A DNA stretch of 42,976 nucleotides, taken from positions 1 to 42,976 of the forward strand of contig CALWDO010000020.1 of assembly GCA_944376715.1 (NCBI GenBank). The letters run 5' to 3'. The stretch is from an uncultured Lachnoclostridium sp. GTDB taxonomy: Bacteria; Bacillota; Clostridia; Lachnospirales; Lachnospiraceae. Positions 17,542 through 25,659 of this stretch are shown here, piece after piece. The position numbers and the translations under genes were made by a program. The notes under the pieces were generated by a model. The model saw only the letters and a program-made list of their open reading frames with translations, did no database searches and was not told where the DNA came from. The stretch's first letter is position 1. Each line of letters begins with the position of its first letter.

Positions 17542-18426
17542 TCAGCGAAAAGTCAGATCATACTTTTTCAGGATCAGGCAAGGGTGTTCGATCGTTTTTG
17601 CGTATCTCAGCCCGGGAATACCCAGATCCTCTTCACAGTTCAGGTACTTGAACCTGTCCAGCATTTTTTCGGCAATCTTATACTCAAGCACAATACTGAG
17701 GTCGCGGGAACAGGTCCGGTCGGTCTTTTCAAGATTCACATCAAACGTCTCGGAATTCAGCGGAGTCCCGGCGGTATATCCCATCATGACGCCGTCCGCC
17801 TCCAGGATAATGCCCTCCATGCCGAAAAGCCTGAAATTCTCAAAATACTTTTTCACCGCGATCTGTTCATGAACGGCAGATTCGTCCGGCGACGCATTTC
17901 TTTTAAAAAGTTCCTCCGTGAATGAGACGCATTTCTTACAGTCCTCTTCGCTTTCAATCGGCCGGAACACAAATCTTCCTTCAAATTCTCTGCAGAACCG
18001 TCTCCATTGACGTCCCTTGTGACCTCTCAGTTCGGTTTCATCCTTGGTGCTGTAGATATAATCGCTGACATCGTCCAGCGCATCCACCGTAAACGACCCG
18101 CCGTACATTTTCTCCATCAACGGCAGCATTTTTTCCTCACAGGATAAAAGCCTGAGCGGAGCGCCGCAGGAATCGGCATACGCCCTCAGCTGCGCTACCA
18201 CGCCGGAAAGATCGCCCGGTCCCGAAGGGAACAGGAATTCAGGATCTTCCCCTCCAAAGAAACCGACGATATAAAAATCATGATAGAAACATATTTTGAG
18301 ATTGAGCATGCTTTCCCATGCGTAGTTATTGGCAAAGGAAAACTCCGACATCATTTTGTCCGAATACCGGAGCGCTCTGACGGCTCTTTCCATATCCGAC
18401 AATTCAATCTTCCGAAATTCCAACAT
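17542..18426 (-). CDS. DUF2156 protein (MprF C-terminal/GNAT-like transferase fold), copy B
   Basis: Soluble 294-aa protein of the DUF2156 family, whose fold is shared with the catalytic domain of MprF (lysyl-phosphatidylglycerol synthase). It is two tandem GNAT-like halves; the C-terminal half has the family motif YLNCEEDLGIPGLR near residue 263. Related proteins may move an aminoacyl or acyl group, but the substrate of stand-alone members is unknown. It lacks the MprF membrane part. The start at 18426 has only a weak GAGA-type site. It lies 64 bases after a paralogue and 21 bases before the cyclase gene. Confidence 0.8.
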   Translation of the reverse strand: MLEFRKIELSDMERAVRALRYSDKMMSEFSFANNYAWESMLNLKICFYHDFYIVGFFGGEDPEFLFPSGPGDLSGVVAQLRAYADSCGAPLRLLSCEEKMLPLMEKMYGGSFTVDALDDVSDYIYSTKDETELRGHKGRQWRRFCREFEGRFVFRPIESEEDCKKCVSFTEELFKRNASPDESAVHEQIAVKKYFENFRLFGMEGIILEADGVMMGYTAGTPLNSETFDVNLEKTDRTCSRDLSIVLEYKIAEKMLDRFKYLNCEEDLGIPGLRYAKTIEHPCLILKKYDLTFR

Positions 18427-18490
18427 TTTCTACATCATCTCTCATAATTCGTGCATAAATTATACCCTATCGGTTCCGTCTTTTGCAACA

Positions 18491-19408
18491 CTATTCAAAT
18501 ACAGCCGTGTACTTATCCAGCTTGCCGCAGGGACGGAGCGACTGTTTATCTTCAGCGATTCCTGGGATGCCCATATCTTCTTCCAGATTTATGTATTTTA
18601 TCTCCATATGCTGGAATGCGGCCTCCCTGTTGAGCCAATAGGTAAGCCCCCTTTGTTTCACTCCGTTTTTCTGAAAATAGTAGCACATCGTATCCGGGTT
18701 TATTTGTTCGTATGCCAGAAACGACATAGGCGTATTGCCGTCGTATGCGAGAAGAATTTTATGTCGTTCTGGGTCATATATCTCCATGAAGGATCGAAAT
18801 GCCTCTTTTTCGCAGCCATAAAAACAATCCCCGCATTTTCTCTCAGCACACCACGCGTCGAATATCCCGACGCATACGCCGAAAAGGCTGTCGGTGTACG
18901 GAACCGCCCTGATCCCGGGACAGTTCCGCATAAGGAAATTATAACCGCCTCTTTTCGTTTTCGCCGGAGCGCCTTTCATGGATACAAATTTTTTCGTTTC
19001 GTAGATATAGTCGCTGTATTTGTCGTCATAAGAAAAGAATACGTCCCTGCCGCAGGCAGCGGCAGCCTGTCTGTAAAACGGGATCTCAGAACTTGCTACA
19101 TATTCAAAAATAGCCTTTCGCCCTTCATCGCGGCACAGCCCGCATATCTCTGCAACTGCTTCATCAATAGACACAGAATGATTTTTTCTGAGCAAAATAA
19201 AAATTCTTTCGCCGTCTGTATCCACACCTGTTACTGCAAGTACATCCCGATACATTTTATATCTATAAAAAAAACGCTTATGCCAGGAGTACAACATGGC
19301 AAAAGCAGTGTCGGCAAAGGTATTGCAGTATCGATACGGTTCAAAATCCGCGGCGGAATCCTTGTCCATCGGCCTAAAATCTGAAAACTCGTCATTTGTA
19401 TTCGACAT
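18491..19408 (-). CDS. DUF2156 protein (MprF C-terminal/GNAT-like transferase fold), copy A
   Basis: Soluble 305-aa protein, first gene of the operon, paralogous to the next gene: it has the same DYIYETK region near residue 130 and YINLEEDMGIPGI motif near the C-terminus, but otherwise diverges strongly. Several Cys residues lie mid-protein (CAERKCGDCFYGCEKE). Family role is as for copy B; no substrate can be assigned. The start at 19408 has AGGG six bases upstream and lies about 30 bases after a good promoter. Two divergent copies side by side suggest either a heterodimer or two different substrates (inference). Confidence 0.8.
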   Translation of the reverse strand: MSNTNDEFSDFRPMDKDSAADFEPYRYCNTFADTAFAMLYSWHKRFFYRYKMYRDVLAVTGVDTDGERIFILLRKNHSVSIDEAVAEICGLCRDEGRKAIFEYVASSEIPFYRQAAAACGRDVFFSYDDKYSDYIYETKKFVSMKGAPAKTKRGGYNFLMRNCPGIRAVPYTDSLFGVCVGIFDAWCAERKCGDCFYGCEKEAFRSFMEIYDPERHKILLAYDGNTPMSFLAYEQINPDTMCYYFQKNGVKQRGLTYWLNREAAFQHMEIKYINLEEDMGIPGIAEDKQSLRPCGKLDKYTAVFE

Positions 19409-19439
19409 AGGAAACCCTGCTTTCTGTTTTATTCAGTAT

Positions 19440-19468
19440 ATTTTACCAGAAAAACCGAAAAATTGCAA
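19440..19468 (-). promoter_or_regulatory. Sigma-A promoter of the sensory operon
   Basis: Minus strand: TTGCAA (19463-19468), 17-base spacer, TAAAAT (19440-19445), starting transcription about 25 bases before the first DUF2156 gene. The -35 box touches the end of the preceding ABC terminator. Confidence 0.65.
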
Positions 19469-19510
19469 AAAATCTATCCTCATCCCAAAACGGAGCGAGG
19501 ATAGATTTTT
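19467..19510 (-). terminator. Intrinsic terminator of the ABC exporter operon
   Basis: AAAAATCTATCCTC (19468-19481) and GAGGATAGATTTTT (19497-19510) form a perfect 14-base stem with a 15-base loop; six T end the minus-strand side. Its position, 19 bases past the ABC stop, fits. Confidence 0.85.
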
Positions 19511-19528
19511 CTAATTATCTGTAAGCTT

Positions 19529-21424
19529 CTATTCCAGTTCAAATGCGCCGGTATAAAGCTGATAATATTTTCCTTTTTGAGCGATCAGCTCTTCGTGGCT
19601 TCCACGCTCGATGATCCGGCCTTGTTCCAGTACCATGATCACATCCGAGTTCTGCACCGTAGAAAGACGATGCGCGATCACAAATACTGTACGTCCCTTC
19701 ATAAGAGCGTCCATACCTTTCTGTACGATCGATTCCGTACGGGTATCGATAGAAGAAGTCGCCTCATCCATGATCATAACAGGCGGATCTGCCACCGCCG
19801 CTCTGGCAATCGCGATGAGCTGACGCTGTCCCTGTGACAGGTTGGAGCCGTTTGCCGCGATCATAGTATCGTAACCGTTTGGCAGCCTGGTGATAAAATC
19901 GTCGGCTCCTGCCAGTTTTGCCGCCTCGATGCACTCTTCATCCGTGGCGTCCAGTTTGCCATAGCGGATATTGTCCATAACCGTTCCGCTGAAAAGCACC
20001 GTGTCCTGCAGAATAATGCCAAGGGAACGACGCAGGTCGGCCTTCTTGATCTTATTGATATTGATGCCGTCATAACGGATTTTTCCGTCCGCGATATCGT
20101 AAAAACGGTTGATCAGGTTGGTGATCGTTGTTTTGCCCGCTCCGGTAGCTCCTACAAACGCCACCTTCTGGCCCGGCTCCGCGTAAAGCGTAATATTATG
20201 CAGAACCGTCTTCTTGCCGTCATAGCTGAAGTCCACATCGTACATGCGCACATCTCCGGCCAGTTTTGTATAAGTAACCGTACCGTCTGCCTTGTGCGGA
20301 TGTTTCCATGCCCACATACCGGTACGTTCCTGGCACTCCACAATCTCGCCATTCTCTTCTTTTGCGTTCACCAGCGTCACATAGCCGTCGTCTGCTTCCG
20401 GCTGCTCGTCGATCAGATTAAAGATACGCTGCGCGCCGGCCAGACCCATAACGACCGCGTTGACCTGATTGGACACCTGGCCGATATTTCCGCTGAACTG
20501 TCTGGTCATGTTAAGGAAAGGCACGGTAATACTGATGCTCAGAGCCATGCCGGACAGACTGAGATTCGGCACGCGGAAATACAGCAGGGCGCCGCCCACC
20601 AGGGCTACCACCACATAGAGGATATTTCCGATATTCCCCAGAATGGGCATCAGCGTGTTGGCATATTTATTGGCGCGCTCCGCCACACGGAACAGTTCAT
20701 CGTTGATCTTGTCAAAGTCTTCTTTTGTCTGCTCTTCATGGCAGAATACTTTTACGACTTTCTGGCCGTTCATGAGCTCTTCCACAAAACCTTCCGTCTT
20801 TCCCATCTGCTCCTGCTGGCGGATAAAATATCTCGCGGAACCGCCGCCGATTTTTTTCGTCACAAGCGTCATGAGCGCGATTCCAGCAATCACTACCAGA
20901 AACAGCCAGACGCTGTAATAAAGCATGATACACACAACTGTAGTTACAGAGACCAGCGAGATCAGAAGCTGCGGTATACTCTGAGAAATCAGCTGTCTCA
21001 GGGTATCAATATCGTTGGTATAATAACTCATGATATCGCCGTGATTATGCGTGTCAAAATATTTAATAGGCAGATCCTGCATGCCGTTGAACATCTTCTC
21101 ACGCAATTTCATCAGGGATCCCTGCGTAATCACCGCCATAGTTCTGGTATAAGTAAATCCCGCGATCAAAGACAGCACATAAAAGAAGGCAAGCAGTTTC
21201 ACCAGCCCGAACACCTGCCCGGAAACAGACGCCCAATCCCTGGACTGCCAGGTCTGCTCCACGATAGAAATAACATTCTGCTGGAATATTGCCGGCAGAG
21301 AACTGATCAGTGCGTTAAGCAGAATACAGACAATAACCAGAGGCAGCATCACCGGATAAAACTCAAATAACAATTTAATCAGACGCACAGCAGTGCCTTT
21401 TCTCGTTGCAGTCGGTTTACTCAT
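19529..21424 (-). CDS. ABC exporter half-transporter, consensus-site subunit
   Basis: Predicted 631-aa type IV ABC exporter with six membrane helices (about 15-320) and a C-terminal ATPase. Motifs: Walker A GATGAGKTT, signature LSQGQRQ, Walker B VMIMDEATSS with the catalytic Glu, and H-loop IAHRLST. A linker of about 60 residues rich in charged residues (after ADDGYVTLV) sits between the membrane and ATPase domains, typical of the longer partner in heterodimeric pairs. It overlaps the upstream ABC gene by 8 bases. ATG at 21424 is chosen because AGGTG is six bases upstream. Probably a drug, lipid or peptide exporter; substrate unknown. Confidence 0.9.
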   Translation of the reverse strand: MSKPTATRKGTAVRLIKLLFEFYPVMLPLVIVCILLNALISSLPAIFQQNVISIVEQTWQSRDWASVSGQVFGLVKLLAFFYVLSLIAGFTYTRTMAVITQGSLMKLREKMFNGMQDLPIKYFDTHNHGDIMSYYTNDIDTLRQLISQSIPQLLISLVSVTTVVCIMLYYSVWLFLVVIAGIALMTLVTKKIGGGSARYFIRQQEQMGKTEGFVEELMNGQKVVKVFCHEEQTKEDFDKINDELFRVAERANKYANTLMPILGNIGNILYVVVALVGGALLYFRVPNLSLSGMALSISITVPFLNMTRQFSGNIGQVSNQVNAVVMGLAGAQRIFNLIDEQPEADDGYVTLVNAKEENGEIVECQERTGMWAWKHPHKADGTVTYTKLAGDVRMYDVDFSYDGKKTVLHNITLYAEPGQKVAFVGATGAGKTTITNLINRFYDIADGKIRYDGININKIKKADLRRSLGIILQDTVLFSGTVMDNIRYGKLDATDEECIEAAKLAGADDFITRLPNGYDTMIAANGSNLSQGQRQLIAIARAAVADPPVMIMDEATSSIDTRTESIVQKGMDALMKGRTVFVIAHRLSTVQNSDVIMVLEQGRIIERGSHEELIAQKGKYYQLYTGAFELE

Positions 21425-23159
21425 TCTGATCACCTGCCTTATTCTGCGAAGTATATACTTCGCGGTAAATACTGCTGGTCTTCAGCAGTTCTTCATGAGT
21501 TCCAATGTTCTGGATCGTGCCGCCATCCATGACGATAATCCGGTCCGCATCCTGTACGGAAGCAACCCTCTGCGCAATAATGATCTTTGTGGTCTCGGGA
21601 ATATATTCCGCAAACGCCTTACGGATCAGCGCGTCGGTTTTGGTATCCACCGCGCTGGTGGAATCGTCCAGGATCAGGATCTTCGGTTTTTTCAAAAGGG
21701 CGCGGGCAATGCACAGACGCTGCTTCTGTCCGCCGGATACATTAGATCCTCCCTGTTCGATATAAGTATCGTATTTATCCGGGAAACGCTGGATAAACTC
21801 ATCGGCCTGCGCCAAACGGCACGCTTCCTCGATCTCCTCATCCGTAGCGTTCTGGTTCCCCCAGCGCAGGTTTTCTTTGATGGTACCGGAAAACAATACA
21901 TTTTTCTGAAGCACTACTGACACCTGATTCCTCAGGGATTCAAGATCGTACTGTCTCACATCAATACCGCCTACCTTCACACTTCCTTCTGTAACATCAT
22001 ACAGACGGGAAATCAGCTGGATCAGCGAGGATTTGGATGATCCGGTTCCTCCGATAATACCAATGGTTTCACCGGAACGGATATGCAGGTCGATATTGGC
22101 AAGCGCCATCTTTTTTGCCTGCTTAGAATACTTAAAATTCACATGATCAAAGTCAACAGAGCCGTCCGGCACTTCATACACCGGATCCGCCGGATTGTGC
22201 AGAGCAGTTTCCTCTGTCAGCACCTCCACGATACGTCTCGCGGACTCCACAGCCATTGTCACCATAACAAACACCATGGAGAACATCATCAGACTTGAAA
22301 GAATCTGGAAATTGTAAACCAGCATGGCTGAAAACTGTCCCACATCAAGATCCATGCCGCCGCTGGAAATGATGGTATAAGACCCTGCCGTAAGCACGAA
22401 AATCATGACTGAATACAGGCAAAACTGCATCAGAGGATTATTGAACGCCAGAATCTTTTCGGCGCGTGTGAAATCATTGCAAACATCCTCTGCCGCACGC
22501 CCGAATTTTTCTTTTTCGTATTCTTCGCGCACATAGGATTTTACCACTCTCATGCCTTTTACATTTTCCTGTATTGATTCATTCAGGGCGTCGTATTTCT
22601 TAAATACCTTTTTAAACAACGGCATCGCATGGCTGATCACCATAAAAAGACCGAATCCAAGCACCGGAATCGTAAGAAGGAAGACCAGCGCCAGACGGCC
22701 GCCCATGTACAAAGCCATCACAAAAGAAAAAATGATCATCAGAGGACTCCGGAAAGCCAGACGGATCAGCATCATGTATGCCAGCTGCACGTTTGTCACA
22801 TCTGTGGTCATTCTGGTCACCAGAGACGAAGTGGAAAATTTATCAATGTTTTCAAAGGAATATGTCTGAATCCGGTAGAACATATCCTTTCTCAGGTTCT
22901 TGGCAAAACCGCAGGATGCCGTCGCGCAGCTTGCGCCGGCTCCGGCTCCGAACGCCAGGGAAAGTACTGCCAGCACTACCAGTATCAGGCCATATTGACC
23001 GATCACTCCCAGACCTGCCCCGGCCTTGATCTGATTCACAAGCTGAGCCACCACGAACGGTATGATACATTCCATGACGACTTCCAGACCCACCAACACC
23101 GGAGCGAGGATCGAAGGACGCTTATATTCCCGGATCGACTTCATCAGTATTCTTATCAT
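21417..23159 (-). CDS. ABC exporter half-transporter, degenerate-site subunit
   Basis: Predicted 580-aa ABC exporter with six membrane helices and an ATPase domain. Walker A is GGTGSSKSS, the signature VSGGQKQR, and Walker B ILILDDSTSA, where Asp replaces the catalytic Glu. Its partner keeps Glu, so the pair is a heterodimer with one degenerate ATP site, as in TM287/288 and BmrCD. H-loop is IAQRVAS, where Gln takes the place of His, a second sign of degeneracy. The start at 23159 follows AAAGGAGAG. First gene of a two-gene operon with a strong promoter and a leader hairpin. Confidence 0.9.
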   Translation of the reverse strand: MIRILMKSIREYKRPSILAPVLVGLEVVMECIIPFVVAQLVNQIKAGAGLGVIGQYGLILVVLAVLSLAFGAGAGASCATASCGFAKNLRKDMFYRIQTYSFENIDKFSTSSLVTRMTTDVTNVQLAYMMLIRLAFRSPLMIIFSFVMALYMGGRLALVFLLTIPVLGFGLFMVISHAMPLFKKVFKKYDALNESIQENVKGMRVVKSYVREEYEKEKFGRAAEDVCNDFTRAEKILAFNNPLMQFCLYSVMIFVLTAGSYTIISSGGMDLDVGQFSAMLVYNFQILSSLMMFSMVFVMVTMAVESARRIVEVLTEETALHNPADPVYEVPDGSVDFDHVNFKYSKQAKKMALANIDLHIRSGETIGIIGGTGSSKSSLIQLISRLYDVTEGSVKVGGIDVRQYDLESLRNQVSVVLQKNVLFSGTIKENLRWGNQNATDEEIEEACRLAQADEFIQRFPDKYDTYIEQGGSNVSGGQKQRLCIARALLKKPKILILDDSTSAVDTKTDALIRKAFAEYIPETTKIIIAQRVASVQDADRIIVMDGGTIQNIGTHEELLKTSSIYREVYTSQNKAGDQNE

Positions 23160-23199
23160 CGTTCCCTATCTCTCCTTTCAAATATCTCTGTTCAGTATG

Positions 23200-23231
23200 A
23201 AACGAGAGAAAAGTTTCCTTTTCTCCCGTTT
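23200..23231 (-). promoter_or_regulatory. Leader hairpin of the ABC exporter operon
   Basis: 14-base arms (23200-23213 and 23218-23231) pair with one G-U around a GAAA tetraloop on the minus strand. It begins about five bases after the predicted transcript start, 40 bases before the start codon, and has no T-run. It could be an operator in DNA or an mRNA structure. Confidence 0.55.
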
Positions 23232-23242
23232 GTCTCAAACAT

Positions 23243-23271
23243 ATTTTATACAGAAAAAAAATGATTGTCAA
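23243..23271 (-). promoter_or_regulatory. Sigma-A promoter of the ABC exporter operon
   Basis: Minus strand: perfect TTGACA (23266-23271), 17-base T-rich spacer, TAAAAT (23243-23248). Confidence 0.8.
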
Positions 23272-23279
23272 GAAAGATT

Positions 23280-24305
23280 TTACTTGTTCTCCCAGGACTT
23301 CCCGATGACGTATCCTTCTTCTTTCAGCATGTCTCCCAGGGCATAAACCTTATCCTCTTTACAGTCCCCGTATATGGTCAGGCTGTCCAGGGTACTGTCT
23401 ATAAACTGCATGTCTTCCGCCGTAAGTTCGATCTCTGCCGCGCGGATGTTTTCTTTGACAAACCGCATCTCATACATACCCGGTATCGGGACGAGCCTGT
23501 CGTATTTGTGCATCAGGTAAGCAAGGGCGATCTGGGAGTACGTAGCGTTCTTCTCAGACGCAAGCTTGTCGATCATGGTCAGGACCGGCTGATTTCTCTT
23601 CAGGTTCTCATCTGTAAACCAGGTAGAAGTACGGTGGATATCATCGTTCTTATACGTCATGCCCGGTTTGAACTGCCCGCTGAGAAATCCTGAAGCCAGA
23701 GGCATATACGGCGTGAATCCTATGCCGTGCTTTGCGCAGGCCTCCAGCGTGCCGTCCGTAAGCGGAGACCTTTCCATCATGGAAAATTCGTTCTGGATGA
23801 CGCTGACCGGCGCGATCGCGTTGCCCCGTTCGATCTGATCGGCGTCCGCCCTGGACATGGCCCAGCTGCGGATCTTTCCTTTCTTAATAAAACTGGACAT
23901 GGCCTCCGCGGTTTCCTCGATAGGGACGCCCTCCGGAATCCGGTGGCACATATAAATATCCACCACATCCGTATCCAGGCGTCTGAGAGAAGCGTCCAGA
24001 CGCTTTTCGATCTGGTCGGCAAGAGAAGCGTCCGGATCGTTGAGCGGGTCTTTCTCCGGATTAAATTTGGTAAGGATTACCACCTCTGCGCGGATCGGTT
24101 TTAACGCTTCGCCCACCAGTATTTCATTGTGGCCGTTCCCATAGGCGTCCGCCGTATCGTAGAGCGTTACGCCCAGTTCATGCGCCGTACGCATCATTTT
24201 TATACATTCTTCCCGCGGGGCCGGATCGCCGTGGGCATGCGAAAACCCCATGCACCCCATCCCGATGGCGCCGACTTCGATTGTACCAAGCATTCTTTTT
24301 TTCAT
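23280..24305 (-). CDS. Aldo/keto reductase
   Basis: NAD(P)H-dependent oxidoreductase of 341 aa with a TIM-barrel fold. The catalytic tetrad is visible: Asp50 and Tyr55 (YDTADAYGNGHNE), Lys80 (VILTKF) and His121 (YMCHRIPEG). Typical AKR start GTIEVGAIGMGCMG. It resembles the YakC/AKR13 group; the substrate is unknown. The start is ATG at 24305 with GGAGG five bases upstream; the earlier in-frame ATG overlaps that site. It lies 39 bases after the URO-D family gene and probably shares its transcript. Confidence 0.9.
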   Translation of the reverse strand: MKKRMLGTIEVGAIGMGCMGFSHAHGDPAPREECIKMMRTAHELGVTLYDTADAYGNGHNEILVGEALKPIRAEVVILTKFNPEKDPLNDPDASLADQIEKRLDASLRRLDTDVVDIYMCHRIPEGVPIEETAEAMSSFIKKGKIRSWAMSRADADQIERGNAIAPVSVIQNEFSMMERSPLTDGTLEACAKHGIGFTPYMPLASGFLSGQFKPGMTYKNDDIHRTSTWFTDENLKRNQPVLTMIDKLASEKNATYSQIALAYLMHKYDRLVPIPGMYEMRFVKENIRAAEIELTAEDMQFIDSTLDSLTIYGDCKEDKVYALGDMLKEEGYVIGKSWENK

Positions 24306-24344
24306 AACAGCCTCCATTCCGCCGTCTGACAGACGGCATCAGTC

Positions 24345-25484
24345 TCAACAAGGATAATCCATTGCAGCCTGGATCATAGCGTTGACGTTTTCAGGTTTTG
24401 CATTCATCGGGCTGTCGCAGCCGGAACTGATGATCAGCCCTGTTTTTGACCCGCAGTCATCGATCAGGCTGGTGACATAATCATAGACCTGGGTATCTGT
24501 CCCAAACGCGAGCATGTTGGAAGGAACGTCCCCCATCATGGCCATATGATCGCCCAGAATATTTCTTGCCCGCCGCATATCCGTGCTGCCGTCCAGCATC
24601 AGCAGGCAGCTTCTCGGAGGAAGCTCCAGAAGCGTCTCGATCTCGCTGTCCCAGCAGGAGTCAAAATGGAGTATCGGAAGGATGCCCCTTTCCAGAGTCG
24701 CCTCGATAAATTTACGGACATAAGGCCATACAAATTCCATCCACGTATCATGGCTCAACATGGCGGGAGCCCCTCTCCATCCGCCTATCCAGCAGCTGGA
24801 AGGCTTCGCGCCGGCCGCCGCCATGCTGTCCAGGGAACCGGTATAGGTCCGGTAAAGATAATCAAACGCAGAATCCATGGCTTTCTTCACCAGCTCAGGC
24901 TCATCCATGATATCCATAAAGAAATCCACCAGTCCTCTGGCCCCGGCGAACCCTTCGATCGGGCTTGCCGCGTCAGGGCCTTCCTTCATGATGGGGACTC
25001 CTGCCTCCCTGCGGATCCGTTCATAGGTCTTCGGGACAGAGTCAAGAAACGGCTTTATCTTTTCCGCATAATTTCCAAGATATTTTTTAAAATATTCCTC
25101 ACGCCACGCGCCGTATCCCATTTTAATGATGCGTTCGTAGTCCTCCATCTGCATATTATTGTGTTCCACCACCTGCCAGAGTTCGTTGTCCGGCAGTTCC
25201 TCTCCCGGCGTCCTGATCTCGGACAGCCAGAGATTCGCGAGCACAGGCGGATATATCGTAGGTGAATGGATCGCGTCGATTGCGGGATGCTCGTTCAGAA
25301 AATGGATACACACATCCGTGGCCCTGTCAAAATCATGGACAAATTCATTGATCGATATGCCTTCCATGGCCGCCATACAGGCAGGGCCGCTGTAATGGAA
25401 CGGGATCTTATCAACAGGTTTCATACTGACCGCGTTCATGGTTCTTTCCAGACGCTTCTCATAGGTCGTTTCAAATTTTGCCAT
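24345..25484 (-). CDS. URO-D superfamily protein, MtaA/CmuA-like methyltransferase type
   Basis: Protein of 379 aa in the uroporphyrinogen decarboxylase superfamily. True HemE is unlikely: the HemE N-terminal RPPVWMMRQAG motif is absent. Instead ILHFDSCWDSE near residue 272 and ISSGCDSP near residue 359 offer a His/Cys/Cys set like the zinc site of MtaA-type methylcobamide methyltransferases. It may therefore move methyl groups between a corrinoid and a thiol, or demethylate an unknown substrate (inference); no corrinoid protein gene is in the window. Start at 25484 with AAGGAGGG five bases upstream. It is followed by an aldo/keto reductase and preceded by a PucR-type regulator. Confidence 0.75.
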   Translation of the reverse strand: MAKFETTYEKRLERTMNAVSMKPVDKIPFHYSGPACMAAMEGISINEFVHDFDRATDVCIHFLNEHPAIDAIHSPTIYPPVLANLWLSEIRTPGEELPDNELWQVVEHNNMQMEDYERIIKMGYGAWREEYFKKYLGNYAEKIKPFLDSVPKTYERIRREAGVPIMKEGPDAASPIEGFAGARGLVDFFMDIMDEPELVKKAMDSAFDYLYRTYTGSLDSMAAAGAKPSSCWIGGWRGAPAMLSHDTWMEFVWPYVRKFIEATLERGILPILHFDSCWDSEIETLLELPPRSCLLMLDGSTDMRRARNILGDHMAMMGDVPSNMLAFGTDTQVYDYVTSLIDDCGSKTGLIISSGCDSPMNAKPENVNAMIQAAMDYPC

Positions 25485-25520
25485 AATAGCCCTCCTTTGA
25501 TCGGTGCCGCCCAGGTCATG

Positions 25521-25570
25521 ATATAAAAAATAACATCATAACCAGGCCTTTTCCCTCTTGGTTATGATGT
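25521..25570 (-). terminator. Terminator-like hairpin after the PucR-type gene
   Basis: ACATCATAACCA (25533-25544) and TGGTTATGATGT (25559-25570) form a perfect 12-base stem with a 14-base loop; on the minus strand TATTTTTTATAT follows. It lies 90 bases after the regulator stop and 37 before the URO-D start. The same palindrome could act as an operator for the URO-D gene. Confidence 0.65.
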
Positions 25571-25640
25571 CATCATAGAGCAAAACTGCAGCGAATCCTA
25601 TGGCTGCATATGAAAAACGAAAGTTGTCAGAAAAATTCTT

Positions 25641-25659
25641 TTTGTCACAAAGTGACAAA
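25641..25659. repeat. Short palindrome directly after the PucR-type gene
   Basis: TTTGTCAC-AAA-GTGACAAA, 8-base perfect arms, touches the stop codon of the regulator gene. No T-run follows on the minus strand, so it is a poor terminator; it may be a protein site or an mRNA 3' structure. Confidence 0.4.

Noticed and set aside
18329-19384. Long plus-strand frame across the DUF2156 genes
   Set aside because: Runs antisense through two genes with family motifs and promoter; no domain seen.
20198-21370. Long plus-strand frame opposite the ABC transporter
   Set aside because: His/Gln-rich antisense shadow of a well-supported ABC gene.
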